From Polynucleobacter paludilacus (GTDB lineage Bacteria; Pseudomonadota; Gammaproteobacteria; Burkholderiales; Burkholderiaceae): a stretch of 64,000 nucleotides of DNA. Both the position numbers and the translations under genes were made by a program. How positions within the stretch are numbered: the stretch's first letter is position 1; each line of letters starts with the position of its first letter. The stretch lies in contig NZ_CP061298.1 of assembly GCF_018687595.1 (NCBI RefSeq), positions 1,550,001 through 1,614,000 on the forward strand, read 5' to 3'. The notes below the pieces were generated by a model. The model did no database searches. It saw nothing but the letters and a program-made list of their open reading frames with translations, and was not told where the DNA came from. Positions 54,917 to 64,000 of the stretch are shown here, in pieces.

Positions 54917-55498
54917 TTAAGCGCGAGAAATCCGAAACAGCGCGAGGCTACCGAAGAGATTAGGAAGTAGCGTGACCTCCCGCCCTTCATGCAAGATGCA
55001 TTGATCAATCACTTTCAAACCGAGATTGGATGCCAGCTTCTCAAAGTCCGCTACTGTCAGCACTCGGACATTGGGGGTGTTGTACCACTGGTAAGGCAGA
55101 CTCTTCGATACCGGCATGCGCCCCAAACCTACAGCTAGGCGATGTGACCAGTGTCCAAAATTCGGAAAGGAAATAATTGACTCCTTGCCCACCCTGACTA
55201 CTTCACGCAAAATCTTCTCAGTTTGATGAATGGTTTGCAGCGTTTGTGAGAGTACAACGGTATCAAAACTATCGTTCTCAAATAAGGCTAAGCCACCCTC
55301 AAGATTTTGCTGAATGACATTCAACCCTTTATGCACGCATGAGAGGACTCTTGAATCATCTATCTCCACACCATAGGCATGTACTGGTTTTTGCTCTTGT
55401 AGATACTTCAAAAAGCTACCGTCGCCACAACCCAAGTCAAGTACCTGACTATTAGGGGCTATCCACTTCGCAATCGCTTGAAAGTCATTCCGTATCAT
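54917..55498 (-). CDS. metW: Methionine biosynthesis protein MetW
   Basis: SAM-methyltransferase-fold protein (193 aa) that pairs with MetX. The motif [15 protein letters not shown] is near residue 18-32, followed by GVEIDDSRV and QNLEGGL. MetW improves MetX activity in other betaproteobacteria; whether it methylates anything is not known. It overlaps metX by 4 nt (ATGA), the classic metXW pair. Confidence 0.92.
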   Translation of the reverse strand: MIRNDFQAIAKWIAPNSQVLDLGCGDGSFLKYLQEQKPVHAYGVEIDDSRVLSCVHKGLNVIQQNLEGGLALFENDSFDTVVLSQTLQTIHQTEKILREVVRVGKESIISFPNFGHWSHRLAVGLGRMPVSKSLPYQWYNTPNVRVLTVADFEKLASNLGLKVIDQCILHEGREVTLLPNLFGSLALFRISRA

Positions 55499-56634
55499 CT
55501 GCGTGCCTCATGCATTTGATCAAAATACGCCCGAATTAAATGGTGATAACGAGGATCATCTAGCAAGAAGGCATCATGACCATGCGGCGCATCGATTTCC
55601 GCGTAACTGACTTCACTCTTATTACCAAGCAGAGCCTGAACAATCTCTCGGCTGCGATTCGGTGGAAAACGCCAATCCGTTGTAAAACTCACTACTAAAA
55701 ACTTCGCCTGTACCTCAGCTAAGGCACGCTGTAGGCTGCCCTCATAGCGGCGGGCTGGATCGAAATAATCTAAAGCGCGTGTAATCAGCAAATACGTATT
55801 TGCGTCAAAGTATTTAGAGAACTTCTCACCTTGGTGGCGTAAATAACTCTCTACTTCAAATTCCACATCAAAACTAAAGCGGTAATCGTTTGATTCTCCG
55901 TCGGGACGTTGCAGCTCTCGGCCAAACTTCTCTGCCATATCGTCATCAGACAAATAGGTGATGTGACCAACCATACGCGCAAGCTTCAGACCAGACTTGG
56001 GGATGACATTGTGCACGTAGTAATTGCCACCATGAAAATCAGGATCTGACAAAATCGCATTTCGTGCTACTTCATTAAATGCAATATTTTGTGCACTCAG
56101 TTTAGGTGTTGAAGCAATGACGATGCAATGATCGATACGCTTCGGAAATTGAATGGCCCAGGCCATCGCTTGCATACCGCCTAAACTTCCGCCCATCACT
56201 GCTGCAAATTTACGAATACCTAATTTATCGGCAAGTCTAGCCTGAGTGTTTACCCAGTCTTCTACCGTAATGACTGGAAAATCAGCGCCATAAGGTTTGC
56301 CTGTTGCAGGATTAGTACTCATTGGTCCAGTTGAACCAAAACAAGAGCCCAAATTATTTACGCCAATGACAAAAAAATGATCTGTATCTATTGGCTTACC
56401 TGGACCAATCATGTTGTCCCACCAGCCAATATCTTGAGGGTCATCAGGATTTGGCCCTGCAACATGATGCGATGCATTTAAGGCATGACAGACTAATACA
56501 GCATTACTTTTACCGGGATTGAGTCGACCGTAAGTTTCAATAACTAAATCGTAACCCGCCAATATGGCGCCACTCTGCAAAGGCAAGGGCTCGGCAAAAT
56601 GGATAGTATTTCTAGAGAGATGTAACTCGCTCAT
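55495..56634 (-). CDS. metX: Homoserine O-acyltransferase
   Basis: Activates homoserine for methionine synthesis (379 aa). Alpha/beta-hydrolase fold with catalytic Ser150 in GGSLGGMQ, the Asp in FTTDWRFPP and the His in APHGHDAF. It carries the MetX-type LNASHH and GSCFGSTGP motifs. Whether acetyl- or succinyl-CoA is used cannot be decided by eye. It overlaps metW and slmA by 4 nt each. Confidence 0.94.
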   Translation of the reverse strand: MSELHLSRNTIHFAEPLPLQSGAILAGYDLVIETYGRLNPGKSNAVLVCHALNASHHVAGPNPDDPQDIGWWDNMIGPGKPIDTDHFFVIGVNNLGSCFGSTGPMSTNPATGKPYGADFPVITVEDWVNTQARLADKLGIRKFAAVMGGSLGGMQAMAWAIQFPKRIDHCIVIASTPKLSAQNIAFNEVARNAILSDPDFHGGNYYVHNVIPKSGLKLARMVGHITYLSDDDMAEKFGRELQRPDGESNDYRFSFDVEFEVESYLRHQGEKFSKYFDANTYLLITRALDYFDPARRYEGSLQRALAEVQAKFLVVSFTTDWRFPPNRSREIVQALLGNKSEVSYAEIDAPHGHDAFLLDDPRYHHLIRAYFDQMHEARR

Positions 56635-57269
56635 TCGGACAGAAGAATGCGCAGACTGATGTCAGATGCATCGGTTGGTAGTTTTTTGAAACCACTTCGT
56701 GCAAATCGATGCCAGCGCCCTAAAACAAAGCTCATCAACATCGCCGCCCGAATGCTTACCTCGTCCTGACTCACCTGAGACCAAGCCCCGCCCTGAGTCT
56801 GGGCAATTCGCAAGGCTTGCTTCAAGGAGGCCTCTACACGATCAAGCACTTGGGTAATGCGTTCTTGCAAACGATCATCCTCTTGCAATAAAGCATCTCC
56901 TAAAAGCACACGTGTCATACCAGGATTTTTTTCAGCAAAGAATAAAAGCATTTGCAAAATGCCGCGAGCCTGAGCAAGGCCAGACTCTTCTTTTTGGTTA
57001 ATTTGATTAATCAGCCCAAAGACAGTTTGCTCAATAAAAGCAATTAAGCCTTCAAACATTTGCGCCTTGCTGGCGAAATGACGATAGAGTGCAGCCTCTG
57101 AAACTTGAATCTTCGCCGCCAAAGCTGCAGTAGTGACTCGCTCACCTTTGGGGTTTTGCAACATCTCAGCCAGAACCTGCAATATTTGTAAGCGACGCTC
57201 GCCAGGACGCGGACGTTTGCGCGTCTTATCAGCATCCATATTGCTCGCTGGATTCAAAGAATCTGGCAT
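56631..57269 (-). CDS. slmA: TetR-family nucleoid occlusion factor SlmA-like
   Basis: 212-aa TetR-fold protein. The helix-turn-helix is at about 45-68 ([20 protein letters not shown]), and [15 protein letters not shown] is a conserved SlmA segment. SlmA binds DNA sites over the chromosome and blocks FtsZ assembly. The C-terminal ligand-like domain is complete. It precedes metX with a 4-nt overlap and follows argB by 21 nt. A metabolic TetR repressor of metX is an alternative, but the motif fits SlmA better. Confidence 0.83.
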   Translation of the reverse strand: MPDSLNPASNMDADKTRKRPRPGERRLQILQVLAEMLQNPKGERVTTAALAAKIQVSEAALYRHFASKAQMFEGLIAFIEQTVFGLINQINQKEESGLAQARGILQMLLFFAEKNPGMTRVLLGDALLQEDDRLQERITQVLDRVEASLKQALRIAQTQGGAWSQVSQDEVSIRAAMLMSFVLGRWHRFARSGFKKLPTDASDISLRILLSE

Positions 57270-57290
57270 CTCTTATCGCTTATTCAATGT

Positions 57291-58193
57291 CTATCGAGAA
57301 CGAATCATCGTTCCGAAAGCTTGCTCAGTCAAAATTTCTAGCAATAGGGAGTGTTCAATTCTGCCATCAATAATATGAACTGAATTCACACCACTTTTAG
57401 CTGCATCTAGCGCAGAGGAAATCTTAGGCAACATGCCCCCAGAAATCGTTCCGTCTGCAAATAATTCATCAATCTCGCGGGCTGTTAAATCCGTCAAGAG
57501 CTTGCCATTCTTATCGAGTACGCCAGGAATATTGGTCATCATCACTAATTTCTCGGCATGCAAAATTTCAGCCATCTTGCCAGCCACCAAATCTGCATTA
57601 ATGTTGTAGGCTTGACCCTCTTCGCTAAATCCAATTGGGGAAATGACTGGAATAAAAGCATCGTCTTGGAGGGCCTTCACTACCGCAGGATTAATGGCTT
57701 CAATCTCACCTACAAAGCCAATATCAATATTCTCACCGCGCTTATTTTCATCAGGTACTAATAGTTTTCTAGCATGAATTAAGCCACCATCTTTTCCAGT
57801 TAAGCCAACTGCTTGACCGCCAAAATGATTAATCAACATCACGATATCTTGTTGCACTTCACCACCTAGAACCCACTCAACCACTTCCATGGTTTCTTCA
57901 TCGGTGACGCGCATACCTTGAATAAAGGTGCCAACTTTGCCAATCTTTTTGAGTGCTTCATCAATCTGTGGTCCGCCTCCATGAACCACTACCGGGTTCA
58001 TGCCAACGAGTTTGAGCAAAATCACATCACGTGCAAAACTTTCTTTCAGGCGCTCTTCAACCATCGCATTGCCGCCGTACTTAATCACAATAGTCTTGCC
58101 GTGATATTGGCGAATGTATGGCAATGCTTCGGCCAGAATCTCCGCCTTCAAAATTGGCGGAATATCGGCGAGCGTAGGCAAGGAATTGGTCAT
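57291..58193 (-). CDS. argB: Acetylglutamate kinase
   Basis: Second step of arginine synthesis (300 aa), phosphorylating N-acetylglutamate. KYGGNAM and VHGGGPQID start the fold, and [10 protein letters not shown], the NINADLVAG segment and the [11 protein letters not shown] region complete it. The N-terminal helix of about 30 residues suggests the arginine-inhibited hexameric form. It lies between dksA (12 nt upstream) and slmA. Confidence 0.95.
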   Translation of the reverse strand: MTNSLPTLADIPPILKAEILAEALPYIRQYHGKTIVIKYGGNAMVEERLKESFARDVILLKLVGMNPVVVHGGGPQIDEALKKIGKVGTFIQGMRVTDEETMEVVEWVLGGEVQQDIVMLINHFGGQAVGLTGKDGGLIHARKLLVPDENKRGENIDIGFVGEIEAINPAVVKALQDDAFIPVISPIGFSEEGQAYNINADLVAGKMAEILHAEKLVMMTNIPGVLDKNGKLLTDLTAREIDELFADGTISGGMLPKISSALDAAKSGVNSVHIIDGRIEHSLLLEILTEQAFGTMIRSR

Positions 58194-58205
58194 CAGAAAA
58201 GCGAT

Positions 58206-58676
58206 TTATTCGCCAAATAGTTTTTGACGCAGCTCGCGACGCTCTTGCGCCTCAAGCGATAAGTTCGCGGTAGGTCTCGCGATTAAGCGCGATAGGCCAA
58301 TAGGTTCGCCAGTCTCTTCACACCAGCCGTAGTCTCCTGACTCAATACGGGCCAGGGCTTGCTCAACTTTTTTCAAGAGTTTGCGTTCGCGATCACGGGT
58401 CCGCAATTCAAGCGCATGCTCTTCTTCAATCGTTGCCCGATCAGCTGGATCAGGAACCAAAATGTTTTCACGAAGATGCTCGGTAGTCTCCGAAGCATTC
58501 TTCAAGATATCGTCTTTGAGGGTTAAAAGCTTTTGACGGAAAAAATCCAATTGAGCGGCATTCATGTACTCCTTCTCGGACATCTTCATTAAAGTGTCCT
58601 CAGTGAGTGGGGCACCTTTAACTGCTTTGCTGGCTGTTTTAGCTGCTGCAGGTTTTGTTGCTGTTTTTACCGTCAT
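58206..58676 (-). CDS. dksA: RNA polymerase-binding transcription factor DksA, single-Cys type
   Basis: 156-aa DksA that works with ppGpp at RNA polymerase. The coiled-coil tip motif DPADRA (76-81) has the critical Asp76, Asp79 and Ala81. The zinc finger is degenerate: Cys119 remains, but the other three positions are Thr122, Ser140 and Ala143, so zinc is not expected to bind. The N-terminus has a Lys/Ala-rich extension of about 25 residues. An AGGAAAG Shine-Dalgarno precedes the ATG. The 102-bp gap upstream contains a TTGATA that could be a -35. Confidence 0.92.
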   Translation of the reverse strand: MTVKTATKPAAAKTASKAVKGAPLTEDTLMKMSEKEYMNAAQLDFFRQKLLTLKDDILKNASETTEHLRENILVPDPADRATIEEEHALELRTRDRERKLLKKVEQALARIESGDYGWCEETGEPIGLSRLIARPTANLSLEAQERRELRQKLFGE

Positions 58677-58778
58677 TTCATTCTTTCCTGGGTTTGAAGC
58701 ATTATTGCCTCATTCTGCCAAAGTTTTGCGACCTTTTATCAATATTTACTGTGGCGGTGGATTGTATCGGAATCCGGC

Positions 58779-59837
58779 TCAGACCAAGCAGCCTTCTAGG
58801 CCAGCCAGCAATGTGTCCTTCGGCAGATCAATCCCAATGAAGACCATGCGGGTTTGTTTAGGCTCAGAGCCCCAAGGGCCGGCTAAATCGCTGCCCATCA
58901 TCTGATGAACCCCCTGAAAAACCACCTTGCGGGGGCTCCCCTTGACATATAAGACCCCCTTATAGCGCAGCATCTTCTCACCAAATACCTCCAAAATGCC
59001 GCCCAGGAAGTCTTCTAGCTTTTGATGATCAAAGGGTTTATCACTACGAAATACGAAAGACTGGATGCGATCTGTGTGTCCTGCGTGCCCATGATGATCG
59101 TGTGCATGGTCGTGGTCATGATGATGGTGCTCATGATCATGACTGTGGTCATGCCCACAAGTACTGTGATCATGATCTTCTTGCTCCAGAAAATGAGGAT
59201 CAATGTCTAATTTGGCATTGAGATTGAAGCCTTTGAGGTCCAGCACCGCATTTAAAGGAACAATCCCTTTGGCAATCCCCTGAATTGGTGCACGGGGATT
59301 CATATGCATTAAGCGATTCTTCAGAGCCTCCACTTCAGCCTGGCTAACCAGATCCGTTTTGGTGATGAAGATTTGATCGGCAAAGCCTACCTGTCGCTGA
59401 GCCTCTTCATGCTCAGAAAGCTGTTGTTGGCCATGCTTGGCATCCACCAGCGTCACCACTGCGTCTAAGACATAGTGATCCGCAACATCATCATCCATAA
59501 AGAAGGTCTGGGCTACAGGTCCTGGGTTGGCAACCCCCGTAGTTTCAATGACGACCCGATCAAAGCTGATTTTTTTGTCTTTACGCTCTTGCCAGAGCGC
59601 ATTGAGGGCCTCAACTAAGTCCCCGCGGATTGTGCAGCAAATGCAGCCATTGCTCATTTGCACAATATTTTCTTGATGATCTTGAACCAAAATATCGTTA
59701 TCGATATTTTCCTCACCAAATTCGTTTTCAATCACGGCAATTTTCTTGCCGTGTTGCTCGGTCAAAATATGTTTGAGGAGAGTAGTTTTACCGCTGCCTA
59801 AAAAGCCGGTCAGGATTGTTACAGGAATTAATGCCAT
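58779..59837 (-). CDS. CobW/G3E-family GTPase with His-rich metal region
   Basis: Metal-chaperone GTPase of the G3E group (352 aa). P-loop GFLGSGKTT at 11-19, the CxCC metal motif at 65-68 (GCICC), and VETTGVANP for Walker B. Residues about 219-251 are a His/Asp-rich stretch ([14 protein letters not shown]) typical of zinc-handling members. The C-terminal CobW_C domain contains FHQMMGSD-like residues. I start at the ATG at 59837. Zinc delivery is the likely role; no Zur box was identified. Confidence 0.88.
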   Translation of the reverse strand: MALIPVTILTGFLGSGKTTLLKHILTEQHGKKIAVIENEFGEENIDNDILVQDHQENIVQMSNGCICCTIRGDLVEALNALWQERKDKKISFDRVVIETTGVANPGPVAQTFFMDDDVADHYVLDAVVTLVDAKHGQQQLSEHEEAQRQVGFADQIFITKTDLVSQAEVEALKNRLMHMNPRAPIQGIAKGIVPLNAVLDLKGFNLNAKLDIDPHFLEQEDHDHSTCGHDHSHDHEHHHHDHDHAHDHHGHAGHTDRIQSFVFRSDKPFDHQKLEDFLGGILEVFGEKMLRYKGVLYVKGSPRKVVFQGVHQMMGSDLAGPWGSEPKQTRMVFIGIDLPKDTLLAGLEGCLV

Positions 59838-59897
59838 CACAGGTCCATTCAAAATTCAGATTTCCCACAAAGGGAAACTCATATATTACCGAGTTGC

Positions 59898-60890
59898 TTA
59901 GCCTTTGCCTACTTTTGCACGTGGGTGGGCTTTGTCATAGGCCTGAGCTAAATGCTGGAAATCCAAAGAGGTATAAATTTGGGTACTGGCGATACTGGCA
60001 TGACCCAACATCTCCTGCACCGCCCTTAAATCTTGGGATGATTGCAAAACGTGACTAGCGAAGCTGTGCCGCATCATATGAGGATGCACATGGGTTGGAA
60101 GCCCCGCCCTCATCGCCAGGCTTTTCAGGCGTGATTGAACTGTTCTAGGTGATAGGCGAACCCCATTAGCTGAGATAAACAAGGCGATTGATTGAGTGGC
60201 ATGAGGTGATGCATCACGCAGATCTCTCCAGGCCTTCAAGGAGCTCATGGCAGGGACGCCCACCGGGACAGAGCGTCGCTTACCACCCTTTCCTAATACT
60301 GTCACCTCAGCAGCATTCCAGTCCAGCCAGCCAGCCGACTCCTGTTGGCGATCCTTGCTCTGCAATACATCAATCCCCAACAACTCTGAAAGACGCAATC
60401 CCGATGAATACAGAAGATCGATTAGCGCTGCATCACGAACGGTTTCCAAATCGTTTTTCTCTTGAGCCTCACGCACTGCCTGATTAACCAAAGCCAAAGC
60501 CTGCTCAACGGAGAGCGCTTTGGGTAATGACTTCAATCGCTTGGGGGCTTTGACATCGTCTACAGGATTGACAAGCAAACTGTGCTTTGCTGAACGCGCA
60601 TCCTTCTCAGTTATCCAGTCGAACCATCCTCGCCATGCAGAAAGCGCCCTAGCAATAGTTCTGGATGATTTGCCTTTGGCATGTAACTTACCCGCCCAGC
60701 GTCGAATATGCGCATTGCTGACTTTCAGTAATTCAACAGCATCCTCAACAGCAAAATTTTGCAGAGTAGAAAGATCTTGGCCATACGCCTTTAGCGTATG
60801 TGGTGAAAGTTGACGTAATACATGTAGCTCATGCAAATACTCTTGCATCAGCGGATGAAGCGGCTGAGTTTCAGCTGCCGCTGTCTTCAT
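59898..60890 (-). CDS. xerC: Tyrosine recombinase XerC
   Basis: Chromosome dimer resolution recombinase (330 aa) acting with XerD at dif. All catalytic residues are present: Arg166 (SSGLRLSE), Lys201 (GKGGKRR), His271 and Arg274 (HMMRHSF), His297 (LGHASI) and nucleophile Tyr306 (TQIYTSLD). The N-terminal SAM-like core-binding domain is complete. I start at the ATG at 60890, overlapping the DUF484 gene by 20 nt; an upstream start would extend further into it. Not a phage integrase: the length and neighbours match chromosomal xerC. Confidence 0.93.
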   Translation of the reverse strand: MKTAAAETQPLHPLMQEYLHELHVLRQLSPHTLKAYGQDLSTLQNFAVEDAVELLKVSNAHIRRWAGKLHAKGKSSRTIARALSAWRGWFDWITEKDARSAKHSLLVNPVDDVKAPKRLKSLPKALSVEQALALVNQAVREAQEKNDLETVRDAALIDLLYSSGLRLSELLGIDVLQSKDRQQESAGWLDWNAAEVTVLGKGGKRRSVPVGVPAMSSLKAWRDLRDASPHATQSIALFISANGVRLSPRTVQSRLKSLAMRAGLPTHVHPHMMRHSFASHVLQSSQDLRAVQEMLGHASIASTQIYTSLDFQHLAQAYDKAHPRAKVGKG

Positions 60891-61545
60891 ATGCTTTAAC
60901 ACGGTCCAAAGCTGCAGCAGTGAGTTCTGCAATCTGCTTTAAATAGAAGGCGCCCATATCTGCCGTAAAACGGGTTTCATCCTTGCTAGCCAACAGCAGG
61001 ACAGCTGGAGAGTGAGGAGTTGACGCGTGTTTCGCAATTGGTAGGCCAATGGCAACCATACTTTGCCATGCTGGATCAATTGCTGTTTGCGTTGCCAACA
61101 AATCTACGCTTGCCGCTGCCAATTCTTTTGCAGATCCGCACAAGGGCGTGTCGATCCAAGGACCGAATGCAGAATGGGGTGAGAGCAGTTGGGCGCTGTC
61201 GACCTCAAAGACTTCTGCCAATCCAATCGTTACTGCACTCTCGACCTCAGCCTTAGTATTAGCACGCATCAATTGCAACAACCAAGCAACGAGTGCCTGC
61301 TGGGTTTTGTCATTACGGCTACCAAAATAAAGCATCTCACTTAAGCGACGATTCAATTCTTGGTTTTGTGTGCGCAGCAGAGTCATCTGCCGCTCTTGTA
61401 AAGAAATCGCGCGATCTTCGTGCGGATGCTTGAGGCGAATCTCATTTAATAGATTGGCGTAGCGCTCAAAGAAACCAGGGGTTGCTCGTAACCACTCTGC
61501 TACTAATTCTTCTTGCTCGGCTTGTTTGCTATCAATTACGCTCAT
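60871..61545 (-). CDS. DUF484 protein
   Basis: 224-aa protein of the DUF484 family, which has a GAF-like fold and is usually encoded next to xerC, as here (20-nt overlap). WLRATPGFFERYANLL near the start and RAISLQERQMTLLR are typical. Function unknown, but the conserved partnership suggests a role with XerC or dimer resolution. Confidence 0.87.
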   Translation of the reverse strand: MSVIDSKQAEQEELVAEWLRATPGFFERYANLLNEIRLKHPHEDRAISLQERQMTLLRTQNQELNRRLSEMLYFGSRNDKTQQALVAWLLQLMRANTKAEVESAVTIGLAEVFEVDSAQLLSPHSAFGPWIDTPLCGSAKELAAASVDLLATQTAIDPAWQSMVAIGLPIAKHASTPHSPAVLLLASKDETRFTADMGAFYLKQIAELTAAALDRVKAYEDSGS

Positions 61546-61568
61546 CTATCTATCTCTCTGTTTTCTCT

Positions 61569-63041
61569 TTAGCTTAACTTCTTACGTAACAGCTCATTGA
61601 CTTGGCCTGGATTCGCTTTACCTTGGGAGACTTTCATGATTTGTCCGACCAAAGCATTAAAAGCCTTTTCTTTTCCAGAGCGGAACTCTTCAACCGATTT
61701 TTGATTGGCTGCCAATACCGCATCAATGATTGCCTCTAAGGCACCGCTATCGCTAATTTGTTTTAAGCCTTTAGCTTCAATAATTTGATCAACTGAGCTA
61801 ACGGGTTTTCCAGAGAGCGCTTCCTCCCAAAGGATTGCAAATATATCTTTAGCAATCTTGTTAGAGATGGTGCCATCAGCAACCCGTTGTAATAAGGGAG
61901 CAAGGTGAGTCGCCTGCAGCGGTGAAGCGGCGGCAGAGATGCCAGCGCGATTGAGTGAAGAAGCAAATTCACCAGCAATTAAATTGGCAGCGGCCTTAGC
62001 TAATGGCTTGCCAACAATTGCTAGTAAGGCTTCAAATAAGTTAGCTGTGTCGCGATCTTGTGTGAGTAGCTGCGCATCGTAAGCACTCAAGCCGAACTCG
62101 CTTTGCCATTGCTGGCGTAGCTGAGCAGGCAATGCTGGCATCGTTTCACGGACTGCTGCAATCCAAGCATCATCAATGATGACTGGCAATAAATCGGGGT
62201 CAGGAAAGTAGCGATAATCATTGGCATCTTCTTTGCTGCGCATGCTGCGAGTCTCACCGCGATCAGGATCATAGAGACGCGTCTCTTGCACCACCGTGCC
62301 GCCATCTTCAATCAACTCGATTTGACGCCGAATCTCATACTGAATAGCTTCTTCTAAAAAACGGAAGGAGTTGAGATTTTTAATCTCACAGCGTGTACCA
62401 AATTCTTTTTGTCCCACTGGTCGAACTGAAACGTTGGCGTCACAACGGAAAGAACCTTCTTGCATATTGCCGTCACATACTCCTAGCCACACCACCAAAC
62501 CATGCAAAGTTTTAGCATACGCAACCGCTTCTGCAGCACTGCGCATCACTGGCTCAGTGACGATTTCCAATAAAGGAGTACCAGCACGATTCAGATCGAT
62601 GCCGCTAGAAGCTTCGCCATGGGGGCCAATAAAGCCCTCCTCATGCACAGACTTGCCTGCGTCTTCTTCAAGATGAGCGCGGGTCAATTCAATTACTTTG
62701 ACTTCATCGCCAACTAAGATTTCTAAGTGACCGCCCAAGACTACCGGAATTTCATACTGACTAATTTGGTAGCCTTTCGGTAAGTCAGGATAGAAATAAT
62801 TCTTGCGGGCAAAAATACTAGCCGGCGCAATCTTGGCTCCAATTGATAAGCCAAATCGAATGGCATGCTCGACAGCAGCGCGGTTCAGTACCGGCAAGAC
62901 ACCAGGCAAGGCCAAATCAACTGGACAGGCTTGTGTGTTTGGTCCAGCACCAAAGCGTGTGCTCGCGCCACTAAAAATTTTGGATTGGGTTTGTAACTGC
63001 GTGTGGGTCTCTAGCCCGATAACAACTTCCCATTGCATCAT
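61569..63041 (-). CDS. gatB: Aspartyl/glutamyl-tRNA(Asn/Gln) amidotransferase subunit B
   Basis: GatCAB subunit that phosphorylates and amidates mischarged Glu-tRNA(Gln) or Asp-tRNA(Asn) (490 aa). [13 protein letters not shown] starts the kinase-like domain, and [14 protein letters not shown] and the C-terminal GatB/YqeY domain (from about 340) follow. The start is the ATG at 63041, overlapping the gatA stop as ATGA; a second ATG at 63038 has better spacing from GAGGT. It works with GatA encoded upstream; gatC lies outside the window. Confidence 0.96.
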   Translation of the reverse strand: MMQWEVVIGLETHTQLQTQSKIFSGASTRFGAGPNTQACPVDLALPGVLPVLNRAAVEHAIRFGLSIGAKIAPASIFARKNYFYPDLPKGYQISQYEIPVVLGGHLEILVGDEVKVIELTRAHLEEDAGKSVHEEGFIGPHGEASSGIDLNRAGTPLLEIVTEPVMRSAAEAVAYAKTLHGLVVWLGVCDGNMQEGSFRCDANVSVRPVGQKEFGTRCEIKNLNSFRFLEEAIQYEIRRQIELIEDGGTVVQETRLYDPDRGETRSMRSKEDANDYRYFPDPDLLPVIIDDAWIAAVRETMPALPAQLRQQWQSEFGLSAYDAQLLTQDRDTANLFEALLAIVGKPLAKAAANLIAGEFASSLNRAGISAAASPLQATHLAPLLQRVADGTISNKIAKDIFAILWEEALSGKPVSSVDQIIEAKGLKQISDSGALEAIIDAVLAANQKSVEEFRSGKEKAFNALVGQIMKVSQGKANPGQVNELLRKKLS

Positions 63042-64000
63042 GCCACCTCGCTTGCTTGACGCAAATGCCAATCACTGGCTTGCTGGTAGTGGTGAGCAAC
63101 TTGCAATAAGCGAGCTTCAGAAAAATAATTACCAATCAACTGCATGCCAATTGGTAAATTCTGTGAATTAAATCCGCAAGGAGCGCTCATTGCTGGGAGT
63201 CCCGCTAGATTTGCCGACAAGGTATAGATATCTTCTAAATACATCTGCAAGGGGTCTTTTGACTTTGCGCCTAGACGCCAAGCAACATCCGGCGCGACTG
63301 GACCCAGAATCACATCGCAACTCTGAAATGCGGTTTGGAAATCAGCGGCAATAATCCGCCGAATTTTTTGAGCCTGTAAATAATAAGCATCGTAATAACC
63401 ATGAGACAACACATAGGCACCAATCAAAATACGGCGCTTAACCTCAGCACCAAAACCTTCAGTGCGAGATTTTTTATACATGTCATTGAGATCGCGATAC
63501 TCACTGGCGCGATAGCCATAACGCACACCATCAAAGCGGCTTAGGTTGCTTGAAGCTTCCGCAGGCGCCAAAACGTAATAGACCGGGATAGACAACTTGG
63601 TCTTTGGCAGGCTGACTTCGATTATCTGGGCGCCCAAACTTTCTAATAATTTTGCTGCCGCCTGGACAGACTTGGCGACCTCTTCGGATAGCCCTGCTGC
63701 AAAAAATTCTGCCGGCATGCCAATCCGCAAACCTTCTAAGGGTTTTGCAGGGTTTGCATTTCCTGCGCGCCAATCCTGCTGGAGATAACGGCTGTAATCC
63801 TCGCCAGAATCTGCCAAAGAAGTCGAGTCGCGCGGATCGTGCGACGACATCGCTGAAAGCAATAATGCGCAGTCTTCGGCACTTTTTCCCATTGGCCCAG
63901 CTTGATCGAGGGAAGAGGCGTAAGCAATCATCCCGTAACGGGATACACGCCCATAACTTGGTTTAATGCCGGTCAATCCACAAAAAGCTGCAGGCTGACG
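63038..64000 (-). CDS. gatA: Aspartyl/glutamyl-tRNA amidotransferase subunit A (5' end beyond window)
   Basis: C-terminal part of the GatA amidase, about 320 codons; the gene continues past the right edge. The visible part begins at [23 protein letters not shown] and runs through [13 protein letters not shown]-like ([13 protein letters not shown]) and [12 protein letters not shown] motifs to the stop. The catalytic Ser-Ser-Lys region lies outside the window. The enzyme makes ammonia from glutamine for GatB. It overlaps gatB by 4 nt. Confidence 0.95.
   Translation of the reverse strand, partial: RQPAAFCGLTGIKPSYGRVSRYGMIAYASSLDQAGPMGKSAEDCALLLSAMSSHDPRDSTSLADSGEDYSRYLQQDWRAGNANPAKPLEGLRIGMPAEFFAAGLSEEVAKSVQAAAKLLESLGAQIIEVSLPKTKLSIPVYYVLAPAEASSNLSRFDGVRYGYRASEYRDLNDMYKKSRTEGFGAEVKRRILIGAYVLSHGYYDAYYLQAQKIRRIIAADFQTAFQSCDVILGPVAPDVAWRLGAKSKDPLQMYLEDIYTLSANLAGLPAMSAPCGFNSQNLPIGMQLIGNYFSEARLLQVAHHYQQASDWHLRQASEVA

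Noticed and set aside
59085-59180. Short CATG/CATGATC tandem-like repeat as a possible CRISPR or DNA repeat array
   Set aside because: It is the codon pattern of alternating His and Asp in the CobW-like protein; units are irregular and there are no spacers.
59898-60890. Tyrosine recombinase as a sign of an integrated element
   Set aside because: It is next to a DUF484 gene, has chromosomal XerC length and motifs, and no attachment repeats or phage genes are nearby.
62803-63171. 122-codon plus-strand frame across the gatB/gatA junction
   Set aside because: It is antisense to two well-conserved genes and shows no family signature.
63038-63976. gatA as a complete gene starting inside the window
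   Set aside because: The frame stays open to the right edge and the sequence before the internal start is conserved GatA, so the true start is outside.

Overview
The window reads as a stretch of core chromosome from a betaproteobacterium of the Burkholderiaceae, most like the small-genome freshwater genus Polynucleobacter. The reasons are protein flavour and gene order rather than any marker RNA: a TorF-like porin followed by glnK and amtB, a glutamate-cysteine ligase of the Acidithiobacillus ferrooxidans type, a PTS reduced to EIIA/HPr/EI, a DksA with a single zinc-finger cysteine, a MetH split into two adjacent genes, a PhaM-type PHA protein, and an SAH riboswitch in front of ahcY. Base composition looks mid-40s percent GC by eye. 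Coding density is very high: most neighbours overlap by 1-4 nt, several convergent pairs share their stop codons, and no gene-free stretch reaches 300 bases. The largest gaps are about 262 bp (11270-11531), 214 bp (47898-48111) and 205 bp (49279-49483), and each holds regulatory sequence. I see no rRNA or tRNA gene, no CRISPR array, no insertion sequence and no prophage.

Layout. 0-8.4 kb: grxC, a membrane rhodanese, gpmA, a CtpA protease, a MoeB/ThiF protein, then the minus-strand group gshA-gshB-EIIA-ptsH-ptsI. 8.4-11.8 kb: nitrogen uptake operon (TorF-like porin-glnK-amtB) with a candidate NtrC site and tandem terminators, and ubiK. 11.8-18.6 kb: lipB-lipA with a lipoprotein, a DUF493 protein, an alpha/beta hydrolase, a 2Fe-2S ferredoxin, a VanZ protein, birA, coaX and rfaE2. 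18.7-23.5 kb: a five-gene lipid-modification cassette (glutathione peroxidase, FAD amine oxidase-like, DUF1365, Cfa, SDR). 23.5-33.4 kb: dsbA, a SPOR protein, argS, split metH, phaM, an MBL hydrolase, a DUF1289 protein and acuI. 33.4-45 kb: a lipoprotein, a flavin reductase, glmS-glmU-ttcA, folB with a pteridine-reductase-like SDR, midA, cca, an NDUFA9-like protein and slt. 45-49.5 kb: 5-formyl-THF cyclo-ligase, metF, ahcY and metK with their RNA leaders. 49.5-64 kb: two lipid A acyltransferases, dapF, pyrE, xth, ampG, metW-metX-slmA, argB, dksA, a CobW GTPase, DUF484-xerC, gatB and the 3' part of gatA.

How it fits together. Methionine/SAM metabolism is unusually well represented: metX/metW make and channel activated homoserine, both MetH halves remethylate homocysteine, metF and 5-FCL supply the folate, metK makes SAM, and ahcY clears SAH. 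The most informative non-coding element is the SAH riboswitch at about 47958-48065. It has a readable Shine-Dalgarno-sequestering expression platform and a long palindrome over the probable ahcY -10. metK has a good promoter and a structured 120-nt leader that I cannot assign to a known class; it is the best candidate here for something undescribed. Thiol redox (gshA, gshB, grxC, gpx, dsbA) and envelope biogenesis (glmS/U, slt, ampG, acyltransferases) are the other themes. I found no defence, secretion or toxin system, and the protein-coding content is mostly ordinary.
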